Below, piece by piece: positions 44,226 through 52,708 of a DNA stretch of 63,382 bases (within the stretch, counting starts at the first letter, position 1; each line of letters opens with the position of its first letter). Source of the stretch: Candidatus Rifleibacteriota bacterium (lineage in GTDB: Bacteria > Muiribacteriota > Ozemobacteria > Ozemobacterales > Ozemobacteraceae); assembly GCA_018818125.1 (NCBI GenBank), contig JAHISQ010000037.1, positions 1 to 63,382 on the forward strand. The letters run 5' to 3'. The notes below the pieces were generated by a model that saw only the letters and a program-made list of their open reading frames with translations, had not been told where the DNA came from and searched no databases. A program made the position numbers and the translations under genes.

Positions 44226-44981
44226 ATGAAAACACAACCAGCAGCACTTGCTCGCGAAACTGATCCCGAATCTGCTCAGCCTAAGGCTGGCATTTCTGAT
44301 GGAATAGCGCACGAAGTGCTTGCTACACTTCCTTTTGAGGGCTTTACCTATCTAAAAAAAGAATGGGTCGACCAGGAAGACAACATAGAATCAGTAACTC
44401 TGGGCGTGGCGCTTGGACACATAAACAACCCGGTAGACTGGGAGACCACAGAGACTTTCGTAATGATGCCAGAATGGGGAACCGAACCTCTGCGTCGCTC
44501 ATGGGTTATACGTATTCCCACCCATTATGAGGGTTCTGAAAGATACCTGTTTCATTATTTCTTTCAGATCCACTATACAAACGGCAGCGAGAAGGTCAGC
44601 AACAATTTTGCCCAACTGGTTATGCCAAAAACTATCGAATATATTGATCATTCAGGCAGCTGTGTGCATGTTCGTCTTCACTGGAGCCTTGGTGCCTGGT
44701 CTTACCCGCAGGATACCGAACTGGAAGTAGAAGGTATCGAGTGGGGTAATGAGTTTTCGGTCAGCCATGTAGCATATCGTTCTGGCGACCGTCTTTATGA
44801 ACATGGCCGTGCTGCCGCCATTAATAGAATCGAAATGCCCAGGGTTTTTAAAGCGCAGATCTGGGCACCACATGGAGAAGAAATAAATTATTGTTTCAAT
44901 ATGCTGACGGTAGACCGGGAGGGCAACTTTCAGCAGAAGTGGGATAATAACTGTGGCGAAAACTTTAAAATGACTATTTAA
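44226..44981 (+). CDS. Cytoplasmic protein with two starch-binding-like domains
   Basis: A 251-residue protein with no signal peptide. Two related beta-rich halves can be seen. The first ends in an IHYTNGSEKVSNNF segment; the second ends WDNNCGENFKMTI. Both resemble the DNN-x-x-x-N-Y/F end of CBM25/CBM53 starch-binding domains, with conserved Trp residues (WEWGTEPLRRSW-type and VRLHWSLGAW). No catalytic domain is attached. It would bind glycogen or starch-like glucans inside the cell. Single promoter with a direct repeat; an isochorismatase-fold gene follows. Family call is by motif only. Confidence 0.55.
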   Translation: MKTQPAALARETDPESAQPKAGISDGIAHEVLATLPFEGFTYLKKEWVDQEDNIESVTLGVALGHINNPVDWETTETFVMMPEWGTEPLRRSWVIRIPTHYEGSERYLFHYFFQIHYTNGSEKVSNNFAQLVMPKTIEYIDHSGSCVHVRLHWSLGAWSYPQDTELEVEGIEWGNEFSVSHVAYRSGDRLYEHGRAAAINRIEMPRVFKAQIWAPHGEEINYCFNMLTVDREGNFQQKWDNNCGENFKMTI

Positions 44982-45000
44982 GCCAGGAGAAATTCAAACA

Positions 45001-45570
45001 ATGAGACATCCAGACATTCTTTCTCGTGAAGGCAGCATTCTTCTTATCTGTGACATACAGAAAAAATGCATCAAACCGATCTACAAAAAGGAAGCCATGA
45101 TCAATAACGTTAAATCGTTGGTTTCGTTCGCTGGCATGATCGGTTTGCCAGTTCTGATAACCGAGCTTTCGCCACAAAAGTTCGGTGGAACTATTGAAGA
45201 AATCAAAAAACTTGTTCCCAGGCTTGAACCAATCAAACGCAGTCGCTACAGCTGCTTCGGCAGCGAAGATCTCACTCTTCGGCTTGAAGCCATGGGCACC
45301 AACACTCTTATTGTTGCCGGCATGGAGACCCACATTTCGATCTGCCCGACCGTTCTTGATGCCATCAGTCGTGGTTATCGCGTGCATGTCGTTCTTAATG
45401 CCACCAGTTCGACCAAAAAGGTTAACTGGAAGGTCGCGATTGAGAAAATGCGTCGCGCCGGAGCTATTATAACCACCATGGAAATCGTAATCCACGAAAT
45501 GATTGGTCGCGTTGATGATCCGAATTTCGACAAATTCATGGAACTGGCAAGGCGGGAATCTGACCTCTGA
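45001..45570 (+). CDS. Isochorismatase-fold hydrolase with altered catalytic Cys
   Basis: A 189-residue protein of the isochorismatase/nicotinamidase superfamily: D18 in LICDIQKK, a Lys-rich IKRSRYSCFG (K79) and the METHISICPTVLDA loop (108-121). In this loop family members have Cys after THx-, but here the position is S113 with Cys at 115. The Asp and Lys of the triad look kept. Either Cys115 is used or the enzyme is inactive or uses Ser. Overlaps the P-loop ATPase gene by 1 bp (TGATG), so they work as a pair. Substrate unknown. Confidence 0.72.
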   Translation: MRHPDILSREGSILLICDIQKKCIKPIYKKEAMINNVKSLVSFAGMIGLPVLITELSPQKFGGTIEEIKKLVPRLEPIKRSRYSCFGSEDLTLRLEAMGTNTLIVAGMETHISICPTVLDAISRGYRVHVVLNATSSTKKVNWKVAIEKMRRAGAIITTMEIVIHEMIGRVDDPNFDKFMELARRESDL

Positions 45571-46313
45571 TGAATCTGCCTTTTGCTGACAATCCGGCGC
45601 CAGCCACCTTTCTAATTGGTGGCACTGGCGCCGGTAAGACTGAACTTGCGCTCAATCTTTCGCTTTATAAAGCGCGCCATTACCAGAATTCGACGCTTAT
45701 CGACTTCGATATTGTCAACCCGTTTTTTCGTGTGCGCAAATTGCGCGATGAAGTCGAAAAACACAATGTCTCGGTAATCTGCCCTGCTGTCCGGGTAGTT
45801 TCAGGCGATATCCCGGCGCTGCCTGCCGAAGCCTGGGGTGCGGTTGAAAATACCTCCCTGGCGATCGTTTGTGATGTCGGTGGTGGCGAAACCGGTCTGC
45901 GACCGCTTGCTCGTATGAGCGAGCTGGCTCTGGCGCGTGGAGCCAATGTGTTTTTTGTTATTAACCCGTATCGACCTGGCTTTGCAAAGCCTGATGAACT
46001 GGCAGAAAATTTTCGACACATGTGTGGACTGAGTTCCATGAAGGCTACGCATATCGTTGCTAACCCCAATATCGGCAGCGAAACTACCGTAGAACTTTTT
46101 GTTGAAGGCCTGAGCCGGGTGCAAAAGTTTGCTGCTGATGCGAATATACCCCTGGCTTTTGCTGTTGCCGCCAATGGTCTGGCACAGGAACTGGGTTCTA
46201 CTGCCCCTGAGTTGCCGGGCTTTGCTGACTATAAAGGATTGCCGCTGTTTGTACTTGAACGCTACTGGAGCGTTCCCTGGCATTTTGGCACTGTCCACGA
46301 CGAGCAGAGCTGA
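45570..46313 (+). CDS. P-loop ATPase next to the oxidoreductase operon
   Basis: A 247-residue protein with Walker A GGTGAGKTELA (17-27), a LIDFDIVNPFFRVR segment (about 43-56) and a Walker-B-like IVCDVGGGETGL. The layout recalls the MinD/ParA/CobQ-type P-loop group. No membrane segment or DNA-binding domain is evident. Its function is not established; coupling to the upstream isochorismatase-like gene is tight. The oxidoreductase operon begins 150 bp downstream, but I cannot show that they are one transcript. Confidence 0.6.
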   Translation: MNLPFADNPAPATFLIGGTGAGKTELALNLSLYKARHYQNSTLIDFDIVNPFFRVRKLRDEVEKHNVSVICPAVRVVSGDIPALPAEAWGAVENTSLAIVCDVGGGETGLRPLARMSELALARGANVFFVINPYRPGFAKPDELAENFRHMCGLSSMKATHIVANPNIGSETTVELFVEGLSRVQKFAADANIPLAFAVAANGLAQELGSTAPELPGFADYKGLPLFVLERYWSVPWHFGTVHDEQS

Positions 46314-46464
46314 ATGATTTGTTATTCATTTTTTCTCGATTTTTGCAGCTTACTAATTGAAAAATTTGCAGTTAAGTTGTATCTATATGTAACACAGGTC
46401 GACTCGGCTTCGATGCTGATTTTATAGCCGAATAGCGACTGGTTAACAAGGAGATAAAAATCGC

Positions 46465-47019
46465 ATGGGAAAGGAAACTGAAGAAATTATCATGGCTGGC
46501 TTTGGTGGTCAGGGCATTCTTTTTCTCGGAAAAGTTCTGGCCGAAACTGGCATGATGATTGGGCAGAATGTATCATGGATACCAGCTTATGGCCCAGAAA
46601 TGCGTGGTGGCACAGCTAACTGCTCGGTGGTGATTTCCAGACAAGAAATTGCCTCGCCGATTGTTATCGAGCCCGACACTCTGATCGCGATGAACCGACC
46701 ATCTGTCGCCAAATTTATCGAACAGATCAGACCGGGTGGCATGCTTATTTATAACTCGTCACTGATCGATCAGAAGGAATTTCGTTCTGACATCAAGGTT
46801 TGCGCTATTCCAGCCAACGAACTGGCCGCCGAAGTCGGCAGCGATAAAGTGGCTAATGTAGTAATGGCTGGCGCTTATGCCCGGTTCAGTGATATGATGA
46901 ACTTCGATGCTTTTCTTAAGGCTTTTCCGACCCTGATGCCTGCCAACAAGAAAGAGTTATTAGAACTCAATCTGGCTGCACTGAAAAAGGGTTATGACTG
47001 CGCTCAAAGCACGCACTGA
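46465..47019 (+). CDS. 2-oxoacid:ferredoxin oxidoreductase gamma subunit, copy 1
   Basis: A 184-residue gamma-type subunit with AGFGGQGILFLGKVLA, SWIPAYGPEMRGGTANCSV and the MNRPSVAKF motif, as in KorC/VorC and PorG. It would pair with alpha, beta and delta to oxidise a 2-oxoacid to acyl-CoA and reduce ferredoxin. AAGGAG precedes the ATG. Copy 2 with the same motifs lies at the other end of the cluster. Which substrate is used cannot be decided here. Confidence 0.9.
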   Translation: MGKETEEIIMAGFGGQGILFLGKVLAETGMMIGQNVSWIPAYGPEMRGGTANCSVVISRQEIASPIVIEPDTLIAMNRPSVAKFIEQIRPGGMLIYNSSLIDQKEFRSDIKVCAIPANELAAEVGSDKVANVVMAGAYARFSDMMNFDAFLKAFPTLMPANKKELLELNLAALKKGYDCAQSTH

Positions 47020-47041
47020 CCAAACTCCGGAGGGAAGACAA

Positions 47042-47254
47042 ATGTCAAAATGGGTTATTAACGAAAATCTCTGCAAGGGTTGCGGAATCTGCATTTCGCG
47101 CTGTCCTCTCAAGATTCTTGCTTTTGCGGATCATCTTACGTCCAAGGGAGTGCATCCGGCTGGCATCATTGATGAAGCCAAATGCACCAGCTGTGCCATC
47201 TGTGCGCGAAGCTGCCCTGACGTAGCTATCGAAATTTACAAAGAAGAAAAATAA
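47042..47254 (+). CDS. 2-oxoacid:ferredoxin oxidoreductase delta (ferredoxin) subunit
   Basis: A 70-residue ferredoxin with two [4Fe-4S] motifs: CKGCGICISRCP and CTSCAICARSCP. It carries electrons out of the complex. I start it at 47042 because GGAGG lies upstream; a longer frame starting at 46994 overlaps the gamma gene. The short spacer suits the KorD/VorD type. Confidence 0.9.
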   Translation: MSKWVINENLCKGCGICISRCPLKILAFADHLTSKGVHPAGIIDEAKCTSCAICARSCPDVAIEIYKEEK

Positions 47255-47265
47255 GGAGTTGAGAA

Positions 47266-48351
47266 ATGGCTGAAAAGGTACTGATGAAAGGGAATGAAGC
47301 GATTGGCGAAGCCGCTGTGCTGGCTGGTTGCAGATACTATTTCGGTTATCCTATTACTCCGCAGTCTGAACTGCCGGCTTATCTGGCAAAACGCCTGCCC
47401 GAAGTTGATGGTGTGTTTGTTCAGGCCGAGAGCGAAGTTGCAGCGATAAACATGGTTTATGGTGCAGGCAGCGCTGGTGCCAGAGTTATGACATCAAGCT
47501 CCAGCCCTGGAATGAGTCTCAAACAGGAAGGCGTTTCTTACATCGCCGGCGCCGAAATTCCATGTCTTCTGGTCAACGTTGTGCGTGGCGGCCCGGGCCT
47601 GGGTAATATCGCTCCTGCACAGTCAGACTACTGGCAGGCCACTCGTGGTGGCGGTCATGGCGACTATCGCACACTGGTGCTGGCTCCCAATTCAGTCCAG
47701 GAAATGGCCGATATGACCATAGCTGGCTTTGAATTTGCCGATCGTTTCAGAAACCCGGTTCTGCTTCTTTCTGACGGTGTTCTAGGCCAGATGATGGAAC
47801 CAGTTACTTTGCCTGATCCGGTTGATTACGAAGTTAACAGCAAAAAATGGGCTCTTGGCTACAATGGCAAGGATAAAGGCGAAAGAAATCTATGTTCGTC
47901 GATCTTTCTTGATGTAGATGAGCTCGAAGAACATAACTGGCATCTCTATCAGAAATATCAGGTTATGACTGACCTCTTCAGCACTGGCGAATACAAAGAT
48001 TTCGCTGTCGAAGAACATCTTTGCGAAGATGCCGAGATCATTCTGGTCGGTTATGGCATTATCTCCCGTATTCTTAAGACAGTTGTTGAAAAATGCCGCA
48101 AACGTGGCATAAAGGCTGGTATGGTTCGTCCCAAAGTTCTCTGGCCATACCCGACTCATGTATTCGAAAGACTTGCCAAGACTGCCAGTCAGTTCCTGGT
48201 TGTCGAAATGTCTTGCGGCCAGATGGTAGAAGACGTCAAGTTGTCGGTTAATGGTAAAAAACCGGTATACTTCTTCGGAAGAACCGGCGGCACAATTCCA
48301 TCTGATTTCGAAATACTCAACGAAGTTGACAAACTTGTCAGACCCGACTGA
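47266..48351 (+). CDS. 2-oxoacid:ferredoxin oxidoreductase alpha subunit
   Basis: A 361-residue alpha subunit of the KorA/VorB family: GNEAIGEAAVLAGCRYYFGYPITPQSEL at the start, then GGPGLGNIAPAQSDYWQ, a feature of branched-chain or 2-oxoglutarate types, and a C-terminal domain ending with PVYFFGRTGGTIPSD. AAGGAG precedes the ATG. Substrate could be 2-oxoglutarate or branched-chain 2-oxoacids. Confidence 0.92.
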   Translation: MAEKVLMKGNEAIGEAAVLAGCRYYFGYPITPQSELPAYLAKRLPEVDGVFVQAESEVAAINMVYGAGSAGARVMTSSSSPGMSLKQEGVSYIAGAEIPCLLVNVVRGGPGLGNIAPAQSDYWQATRGGGHGDYRTLVLAPNSVQEMADMTIAGFEFADRFRNPVLLLSDGVLGQMMEPVTLPDPVDYEVNSKKWALGYNGKDKGERNLCSSIFLDVDELEEHNWHLYQKYQVMTDLFSTGEYKDFAVEEHLCEDAEIILVGYGIISRILKTVVEKCRKRGIKAGMVRPKVLWPYPTHVFERLAKTASQFLVVEMSCGQMVEDVKLSVNGKKPVYFFGRTGGTIPSDFEILNEVDKLVRPD

Positions 48352-48366
48352 AAGGAGCCAGGATAA

Positions 48367-49119
48367 ATGAAAAAGGTATTTTCACGACCAGAGAGCATGA
48401 CTAAAAAGCCGTTTCACTATTGTCCCGGCTGTGATCACGGGGTTATTCACCGCCTGATCGCCGAGGTAATTGACGAACTCGAAGTTAAAGACCACACCAT
48501 TGGTGTTGCGCCGGTTGGTTGTTCGGTTTTTGCCTACGATTATTTTGATTTTGATTTCAATCAGGCAGCGCACGGCCGTGCGCCAGCAGTTGCAACCGGT
48601 ATTAAGCGCGTCAGACCGGGCTCAATCGTGTTCACCTACCAGGGTGACGGCGACTTGGCCGCTATCGGCACTGCCGAGATCATTCATGCTGCCAACCGTG
48701 GCGAAAACATTACTGTGGTTTTCGTTAACAATGCTATTTATGGCATGACCGGTGGTCAGATGGCTCCGACCTCGCTGATTGGAATGAAAACACAAACTTC
48801 ACCCTATGGCCGCGATGCTGCTACTGCCGGGTATCCGATTCACATGAGCGAAATCATTGCTACGCTTGAAAGTCCAGTTTATGTGACCCGCGTTACCATC
48901 AACTCCACAGCCAATCTGATGAAGACCAAAAAAGCCCTGTATAATGCATTTAAACTGCAAAAAGAGGGTAAGGGCTTCGCTTTTGTAGAAGTGGTTGCCA
49001 CCTGTCCTACCAACTGGGGCAAAAAGCCGACCGATTCGCACAAATGGCTAACAGAAAACATGCTGCCGGTTTTTCCGCTGGGTACCTTCAAAGATACTCA
49101 GGGCGTTGAAAAAGCCTGA
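48367..49119 (+). CDS. 2-oxoacid:ferredoxin oxidoreductase beta subunit (TPP-binding)
   Basis: A 250-residue thiamine-diphosphate-binding subunit: HYCPGCDHGVIHR near the start with Cys that helps bind an iron-sulfur cluster, GDGDLAAIGTAEIIHAANRGENITVVFVNN as the TPP fold, and YGMTGGQMAPTSL. It is of the KorB/VorA type. Start with AGGA upstream. It is 15 bp after the alpha gene. Confidence 0.93.
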   Translation: MKKVFSRPESMTKKPFHYCPGCDHGVIHRLIAEVIDELEVKDHTIGVAPVGCSVFAYDYFDFDFNQAAHGRAPAVATGIKRVRPGSIVFTYQGDGDLAAIGTAEIIHAANRGENITVVFVNNAIYGMTGGQMAPTSLIGMKTQTSPYGRDAATAGYPIHMSEIIATLESPVYVTRVTINSTANLMKTKKALYNAFKLQKEGKGFAFVEVVATCPTNWGKKPTDSHKWLTENMLPVFPLGTFKDTQGVEKA

Positions 49120-49148
49120 CAGATTTAATAATATCCTAGGAGGCGTAT

Positions 49149-49745
49149 ATGTCGTCAAAAGTTGAAAGAGTTATTCTGGCGGGATTCGGTGGCCAGGGGA
49201 TTCTATTTCTGGGAAAAGTTCTGGCCCAAACAGGAATGCACGCTGGTAAGCACGTCTCCTGGATCCCGTCTTATGGCCCCGAAATGCGCGGTGGTACCGC
49301 AAACTGTTCAGTAATTCTTTCCGTAAATGAAATTGCCTCGCCCATGGTTACCGTTCCTGATACGGTTATTGCCATGAATCGACCTTCCGTTGCCAAGTTC
49401 AACCTTAAAATCAAGGCTGGCGGCATGCTCATGTATAACTCTTCACTCATCGAACGTCAGGAATTCCGCGATGACATCAGGCTGGTCGAAATTCCTGCCA
49501 GTGAAATCGCCGAAGAACTTGGTAATCCGAGGGTTGCAAATCTGGTAATGGCTGGCGCTTACTCAAAATTCAGCAAGCTTATTACATTTGACGACCTGGT
49601 AGCCTGTCTGCCAAGTCTGATGCCCGGTGGTAAGAAGGAAATGTTGGAAATCAATCTCGCGGCCTTCAAAAAGGGTTTCGATTTCGTCGAAGAAAAGAAA
49701 TATATGTTCGGTCGCTACGTTTATTCGGTTTTTAAAGGCATCTGA
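49149..49745 (+). CDS. 2-oxoacid:ferredoxin oxidoreductase gamma subunit, copy 2
   Basis: A 198-residue paralogue of the first gene of the cluster, with AGFGGQGILFLGKVLA, SWIPSYGPEMRGGTANCSVI and MNRPSVAKF, and a C-terminal extension of about 14 residues ending FGRYVYSVFKGI. AGGAGG precedes the ATG. Only one alpha, beta and delta are present, so the two gammas either share the complex or replace one another. It is 30 bp after beta, in the same transcript by layout. Confidence 0.9.
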   Translation: MSSKVERVILAGFGGQGILFLGKVLAQTGMHAGKHVSWIPSYGPEMRGGTANCSVILSVNEIASPMVTVPDTVIAMNRPSVAKFNLKIKAGGMLMYNSSLIERQEFRDDIRLVEIPASEIAEELGNPRVANLVMAGAYSKFSKLITFDDLVACLPSLMPGGKKEMLEINLAAFKKGFDFVEEKKYMFGRYVYSVFKGI

Positions 49746-49942
49746 ATTTTGTCTTTCATGTTTGAACATGTTCTGATGTCATTGGTCGGTTCGTTCGCAC
49801 ACCGCGACTCACCCATCCATGGCCTTCGCGAGGAGAGCTTTGCCAGTCGAAGCAATCTCGGTGCAACAAGAGCATGGTTTAATTGAACAATCTCGAGGGG
49901 GCGCAGTTCCTGCGCTCCCTCTGTTTACCTCCGGAGGCTACA
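49746..49942 (+). other. Intergenic region before rsfS
   Basis: It holds the palindrome CATGTT-TG-AACATG (49757-49770) and a stem-loop GAGGGGGCGCA-GTTCC-TGCGCTCCCTC (49895-49921, 11 bp with one G-U) followed by TGTTTACC, which may be a weak terminator of the oxidoreductase operon. No gene is supported. Confidence 0.45.
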
Positions 49943-50293
49943 TTGTCTAAACCCGCTGAAATTCCTGAATCTATTAAAGTCATTATCGAAACTCTCAAAG
50001 ATAAAAAGGTCGAAAATCTGGTTGTTCTTGATGTAACCGGTATGGTGCCTTATACGGATTATTTTATTATTGGCTCTGGCAACAGCAGTACCCATGCGCG
50101 TGCGCTTGCTGACACTGTAGCCAGGCTCATCAAAATACCCAATGTTGGTGGCGTCAGACTCGAAGCTGATCAAAGCTCAAACTGGTTGCTGATCGACGGC
50201 GGTGATTTCGTGCTCCATATCTTTCAGCCCAAGGCGCGTATTTTCTATAATCTCGAAAATCTCTGGGAAGACGCTCCGCGCATCGAGGTCTGA
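49943..50293 (+). CDS. rsfS: Ribosomal silencing factor RsfS
   Basis: A 116-residue protein that binds bL14 and blocks subunit joining. Conserved parts are VENLVVLDVTGMVPYTDYFIIGSGNSSTHARALADTV and NWLLIDGGDFVLHIF. I place the start at TTG 49943 because GGAGG lies 5 nt upstream; the open frame to 49883 would pass through a stem-loop. It lies just before rsmE. Confidence 0.9.
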   Translation: MSKPAEIPESIKVIIETLKDKKVENLVVLDVTGMVPYTDYFIIGSGNSSTHARALADTVARLIKIPNVGGVRLEADQSSNWLLIDGGDFVLHIFQPKARIFYNLENLWEDAPRIEV

Positions 50294-50298
50294 TCTGA

Positions 50299-51003
50299 AT
50301 GGTTCCGCATGCCAGAATAATCGAGCCAGCTCTGGTCGGCACCCTTAACGACGATAACCGTCACCGCATCGAGCGCGTTTTGCGCCTGCGCGAGGGCGAT
50401 AAATTTGTTATCACCGATGGCTGTGGGCATGAAGCTACTGCCGTGTTAGGATTAAAGGGTGCCTATAGCGCTGAGACATGGCAAACTCCAGAGCGAGAGC
50501 CCAGTCTGGAGGTTTCTTTGTTCGCTGCGGTTTCAAAGGGTGAGCGTTTCGAATGGCTCATAGAAAAAGCCGTCGAAATGGGTGTTTTAAGAATAATACC
50601 GCTGATGGCAGAGCGTTGTATTGTTAGAGAGCCCGGTTCTTCAAAGGTTGAACGCTGGCGTAAAATCGCAGCAACGGCCATGTTGCAGTGTGGCGGTTGT
50701 CAGCTTCCAGAAATTGCCGATCCGGTTAAGCTTGAACAGTTGCCAACACCCGCTGAAACTGTTACCCCGATTTTGTTGCACGAAGAAGCTTTGTCGGTTT
50801 CACTGCACCAGTTGCCAGAAACGACTGATCGCACCGGCATCTGGTTGGCCTCTGGCCCCGAGGGCGGTTTTTCTGACCGCGAAGTAAAAATATTGCTTGA
50901 TAAAGGATGGCAGCCTGTATGGCTTGGTCGTCGTCTTTTCAAGACTGACACCGCCCCGACCATTGCTCTTGCCAACATTCTTGCCAAAAGCTGGTTTGGT
51001 TGA
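50299..51003 (+). CDS. rsmE: 16S rRNA m3U1498 methyltransferase RsmE
   Basis: A 234-residue SPOUT methyltransferase. The N-terminal PUA-like part has HRIERVLRLREGD. The knot has KAVEMGVLRIIPLMAERC, then GPEGGFSDREV and LGRRLFKTDTAP, where most members read LGxRILRxETA; the change is modest. ATG with GA-rich upstream sequence. It is 5 bp after rsfS. Confidence 0.9.
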   Translation: MVPHARIIEPALVGTLNDDNRHRIERVLRLREGDKFVITDGCGHEATAVLGLKGAYSAETWQTPEREPSLEVSLFAAVSKGERFEWLIEKAVEMGVLRIIPLMAERCIVREPGSSKVERWRKIAATAMLQCGGCQLPEIADPVKLEQLPTPAETVTPILLHEEALSVSLHQLPETTDRTGIWLASGPEGGFSDREVKILLDKGWQPVWLGRRLFKTDTAPTIALANILAKSWFG

Positions 51004-51159
51004 GTGTGTTCATTTGCCGAAAAATTGCGCAGCAAAGCCGTAGGTTTTCGTCACTGCTTCTGGCGAATTTTAGACTGATATGACTCTTAAACCTGGAGTG
51101 TCTGCGCCTCAGATTAGGTTGATGCTTATTCAGCACAGACAATCGAATGGAAATTGGTG

Positions 51160-51873
51160 ATGGAGAAAATGATCTGTGATTGCGGCAATGAGATTAAAGA
51201 AGGCGATGTCTTTATGAACAGAGGCACTGCCAAATGCAGTTCCTGTGGCTCAACCTGCGAAATTTACAACGAACCATGGTTTCTGGCAAGAAGAAAAGAA
51301 CTCAAAAAACTGGCCGAAGTTCCTGCGAAAATCCTTATCAATAAAGAAACCGACAAACTGACCATAAAATTCAGCTGGATAAACATTTTTTCTGTTTTGC
51401 AGCTGGGGGTTGCGTGCTTATTTTCGATTGGTATTTTTTTTGGCTCATACAAGGCTTATCAGGATGCTGACTATGTTGCCTTTCTTTTTTTACTGATTTT
51501 TGTTGTGGTAATTTTGATAATTTTCTTTGCGCAATTACGTTTTTGTATCAATAAAACGACAATAACTCTTACTGCAGACACATTAAAAATTGATTCTGGC
51601 CCGTTGCCATGCGCCAACCAACATTTTTCAATTGCCACTTCCGAGATAAGTAACGTTTTTGCTGCCAGATATTCCGCTGGTCGACGCGGGCAGGTTACTA
51701 CTTTAGAAATGATCAACAACGATGGTGAAAAGACAACGCTGATTGCCAGCCTCTACAGCACAGATGAAGCACGAGCTATTGAGTTGGCCATAAAAGAATT
51801 TCTTAATCTCGAAGACGAATTTGTTGTCGGCGAATTTATTGCTCCGGCACCTTTCAAATTCATGTTCGCTTAA
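51160..51873 (+). CDS. Membrane protein with N-terminal zinc-ribbon-like motif
   Basis: A 237-residue protein. The first 30 residues have CDCGNEI...CSSCGSTC, like a zinc ribbon. Two membrane helices follow (about 70-90 and 105-125). The C-terminal half is a beta-rich cytoplasmic domain with the pattern TLTADTLKIDSGPLPCANQHFSIATSEIS. The start is uncertain between TTG 51154, ATG 51160 and ATG 51169 (with GGAG upstream). The next gene has the same two-helix plus beta domain plan. Function unknown. Confidence 0.6.
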   Translation: MEKMICDCGNEIKEGDVFMNRGTAKCSSCGSTCEIYNEPWFLARRKELKKLAEVPAKILINKETDKLTIKFSWINIFSVLQLGVACLFSIGIFFGSYKAYQDADYVAFLFLLIFVVVILIIFFAQLRFCINKTTITLTADTLKIDSGPLPCANQHFSIATSEISNVFAARYSAGRRGQVTTLEMINNDGEKTTLIASLYSTDEARAIELAIKEFLNLEDEFVVGEFIAPAPFKFMFA

Positions 51874-51975
51874 GAGTGAAAAGACTATCACAACTTGTGA
51901 TGCCGAGCCTGATATGCACGAATCGTAACTTTGTCATTTTTATTCCAGATAAATTAGATCAGTTGAGGTCGAGTC

Positions 51976-52704
51976 GTGGCTTTATATGATATGTTGCCCT
52001 CTAGTGGGAAAATACTCTTTGTAGTAATCATGTTGGGTGCGGCTGTTCGCCTGTGGTTGAACTGGAAGCGCGCCAAAGAGACTCCTGCTGTAGCGTATGA
52101 AGTTGATACAGCTAGCCAGAGCCTGGAGGAACAATGGCACTGGGCTGAACCACCAGAGGCTTTGAATCTTGTCGTAAATAACTCAGAGACTGAAAGTGTT
52201 ATTAATTTTTCTGTTCCTCAGAGATTTAGCGAGGCTGTTTGTAATCTTTTTGCTGCTTTTTTCGGGCTACTTGGAATCTATCTTATCGGAGTAATAATTT
52301 ACAGATATGTTAATCAGCAACCAATGGAGCTTTTGGGCAGTCTGATTATTGTTGCGTTGATCTTTGTTTTTGCATGGGTTCTGACTAGAACAAATACCCC
52401 GATATTGTCGATTACCCGCGCTCCTGACTACATTAAATTCGATATCCGGCAAGCTTATTACAAGCAACGTTCCTTCTATCTTAGAGCTCCAATTAAACCG
52501 GGAACAGTTTTTAAGAATGAGCTTCAGAGCTTCTTAGCAATGAATAATGATCAGGTTGAGGAATCACCCGACTATTACCTGCTTTTAAAGCGCCCCTGGA
52601 AGACCGATCAAAGGTTTATTCTTCGGGTGCAGCCTAATCAGGCGGGCTGGATTGTTGATGGCCTCAATCAGTGGATAAAATGGCAGCAGAACTCAGCTGA
52701 ATGA
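51976..52704 (+). CDS. Membrane protein of unknown function
   Basis: A 242-residue protein with GTG start. Hydrophobic segments occur at about 10-28, 95-112 and 120-138, and the C-terminal part is beta-rich with YLRAPIKPG...FKNELQSF. The plan resembles the preceding gene. GAGGT lies about 6 nt before the GTG. No family recognised. Confidence 0.5.
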   Translation: MALYDMLPSSGKILFVVIMLGAAVRLWLNWKRAKETPAVAYEVDTASQSLEEQWHWAEPPEALNLVVNNSETESVINFSVPQRFSEAVCNLFAAFFGLLGIYLIGVIIYRYVNQQPMELLGSLIIVALIFVFAWVLTRTNTPILSITRAPDYIKFDIRQAYYKQRSFYLRAPIKPGTVFKNELQSFLAMNNDQVEESPDYYLLLKRPWKTDQRFILRVQPNQAGWIVDGLNQWIKWQQNSAE

Positions 52705-52708
52705 TGAA

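Noticed and set aside
49757..49773. LexA-like site around GAACATGTTC
   Set aside because: The half-sites are two bases apart, not four, and no SOS gene follows.
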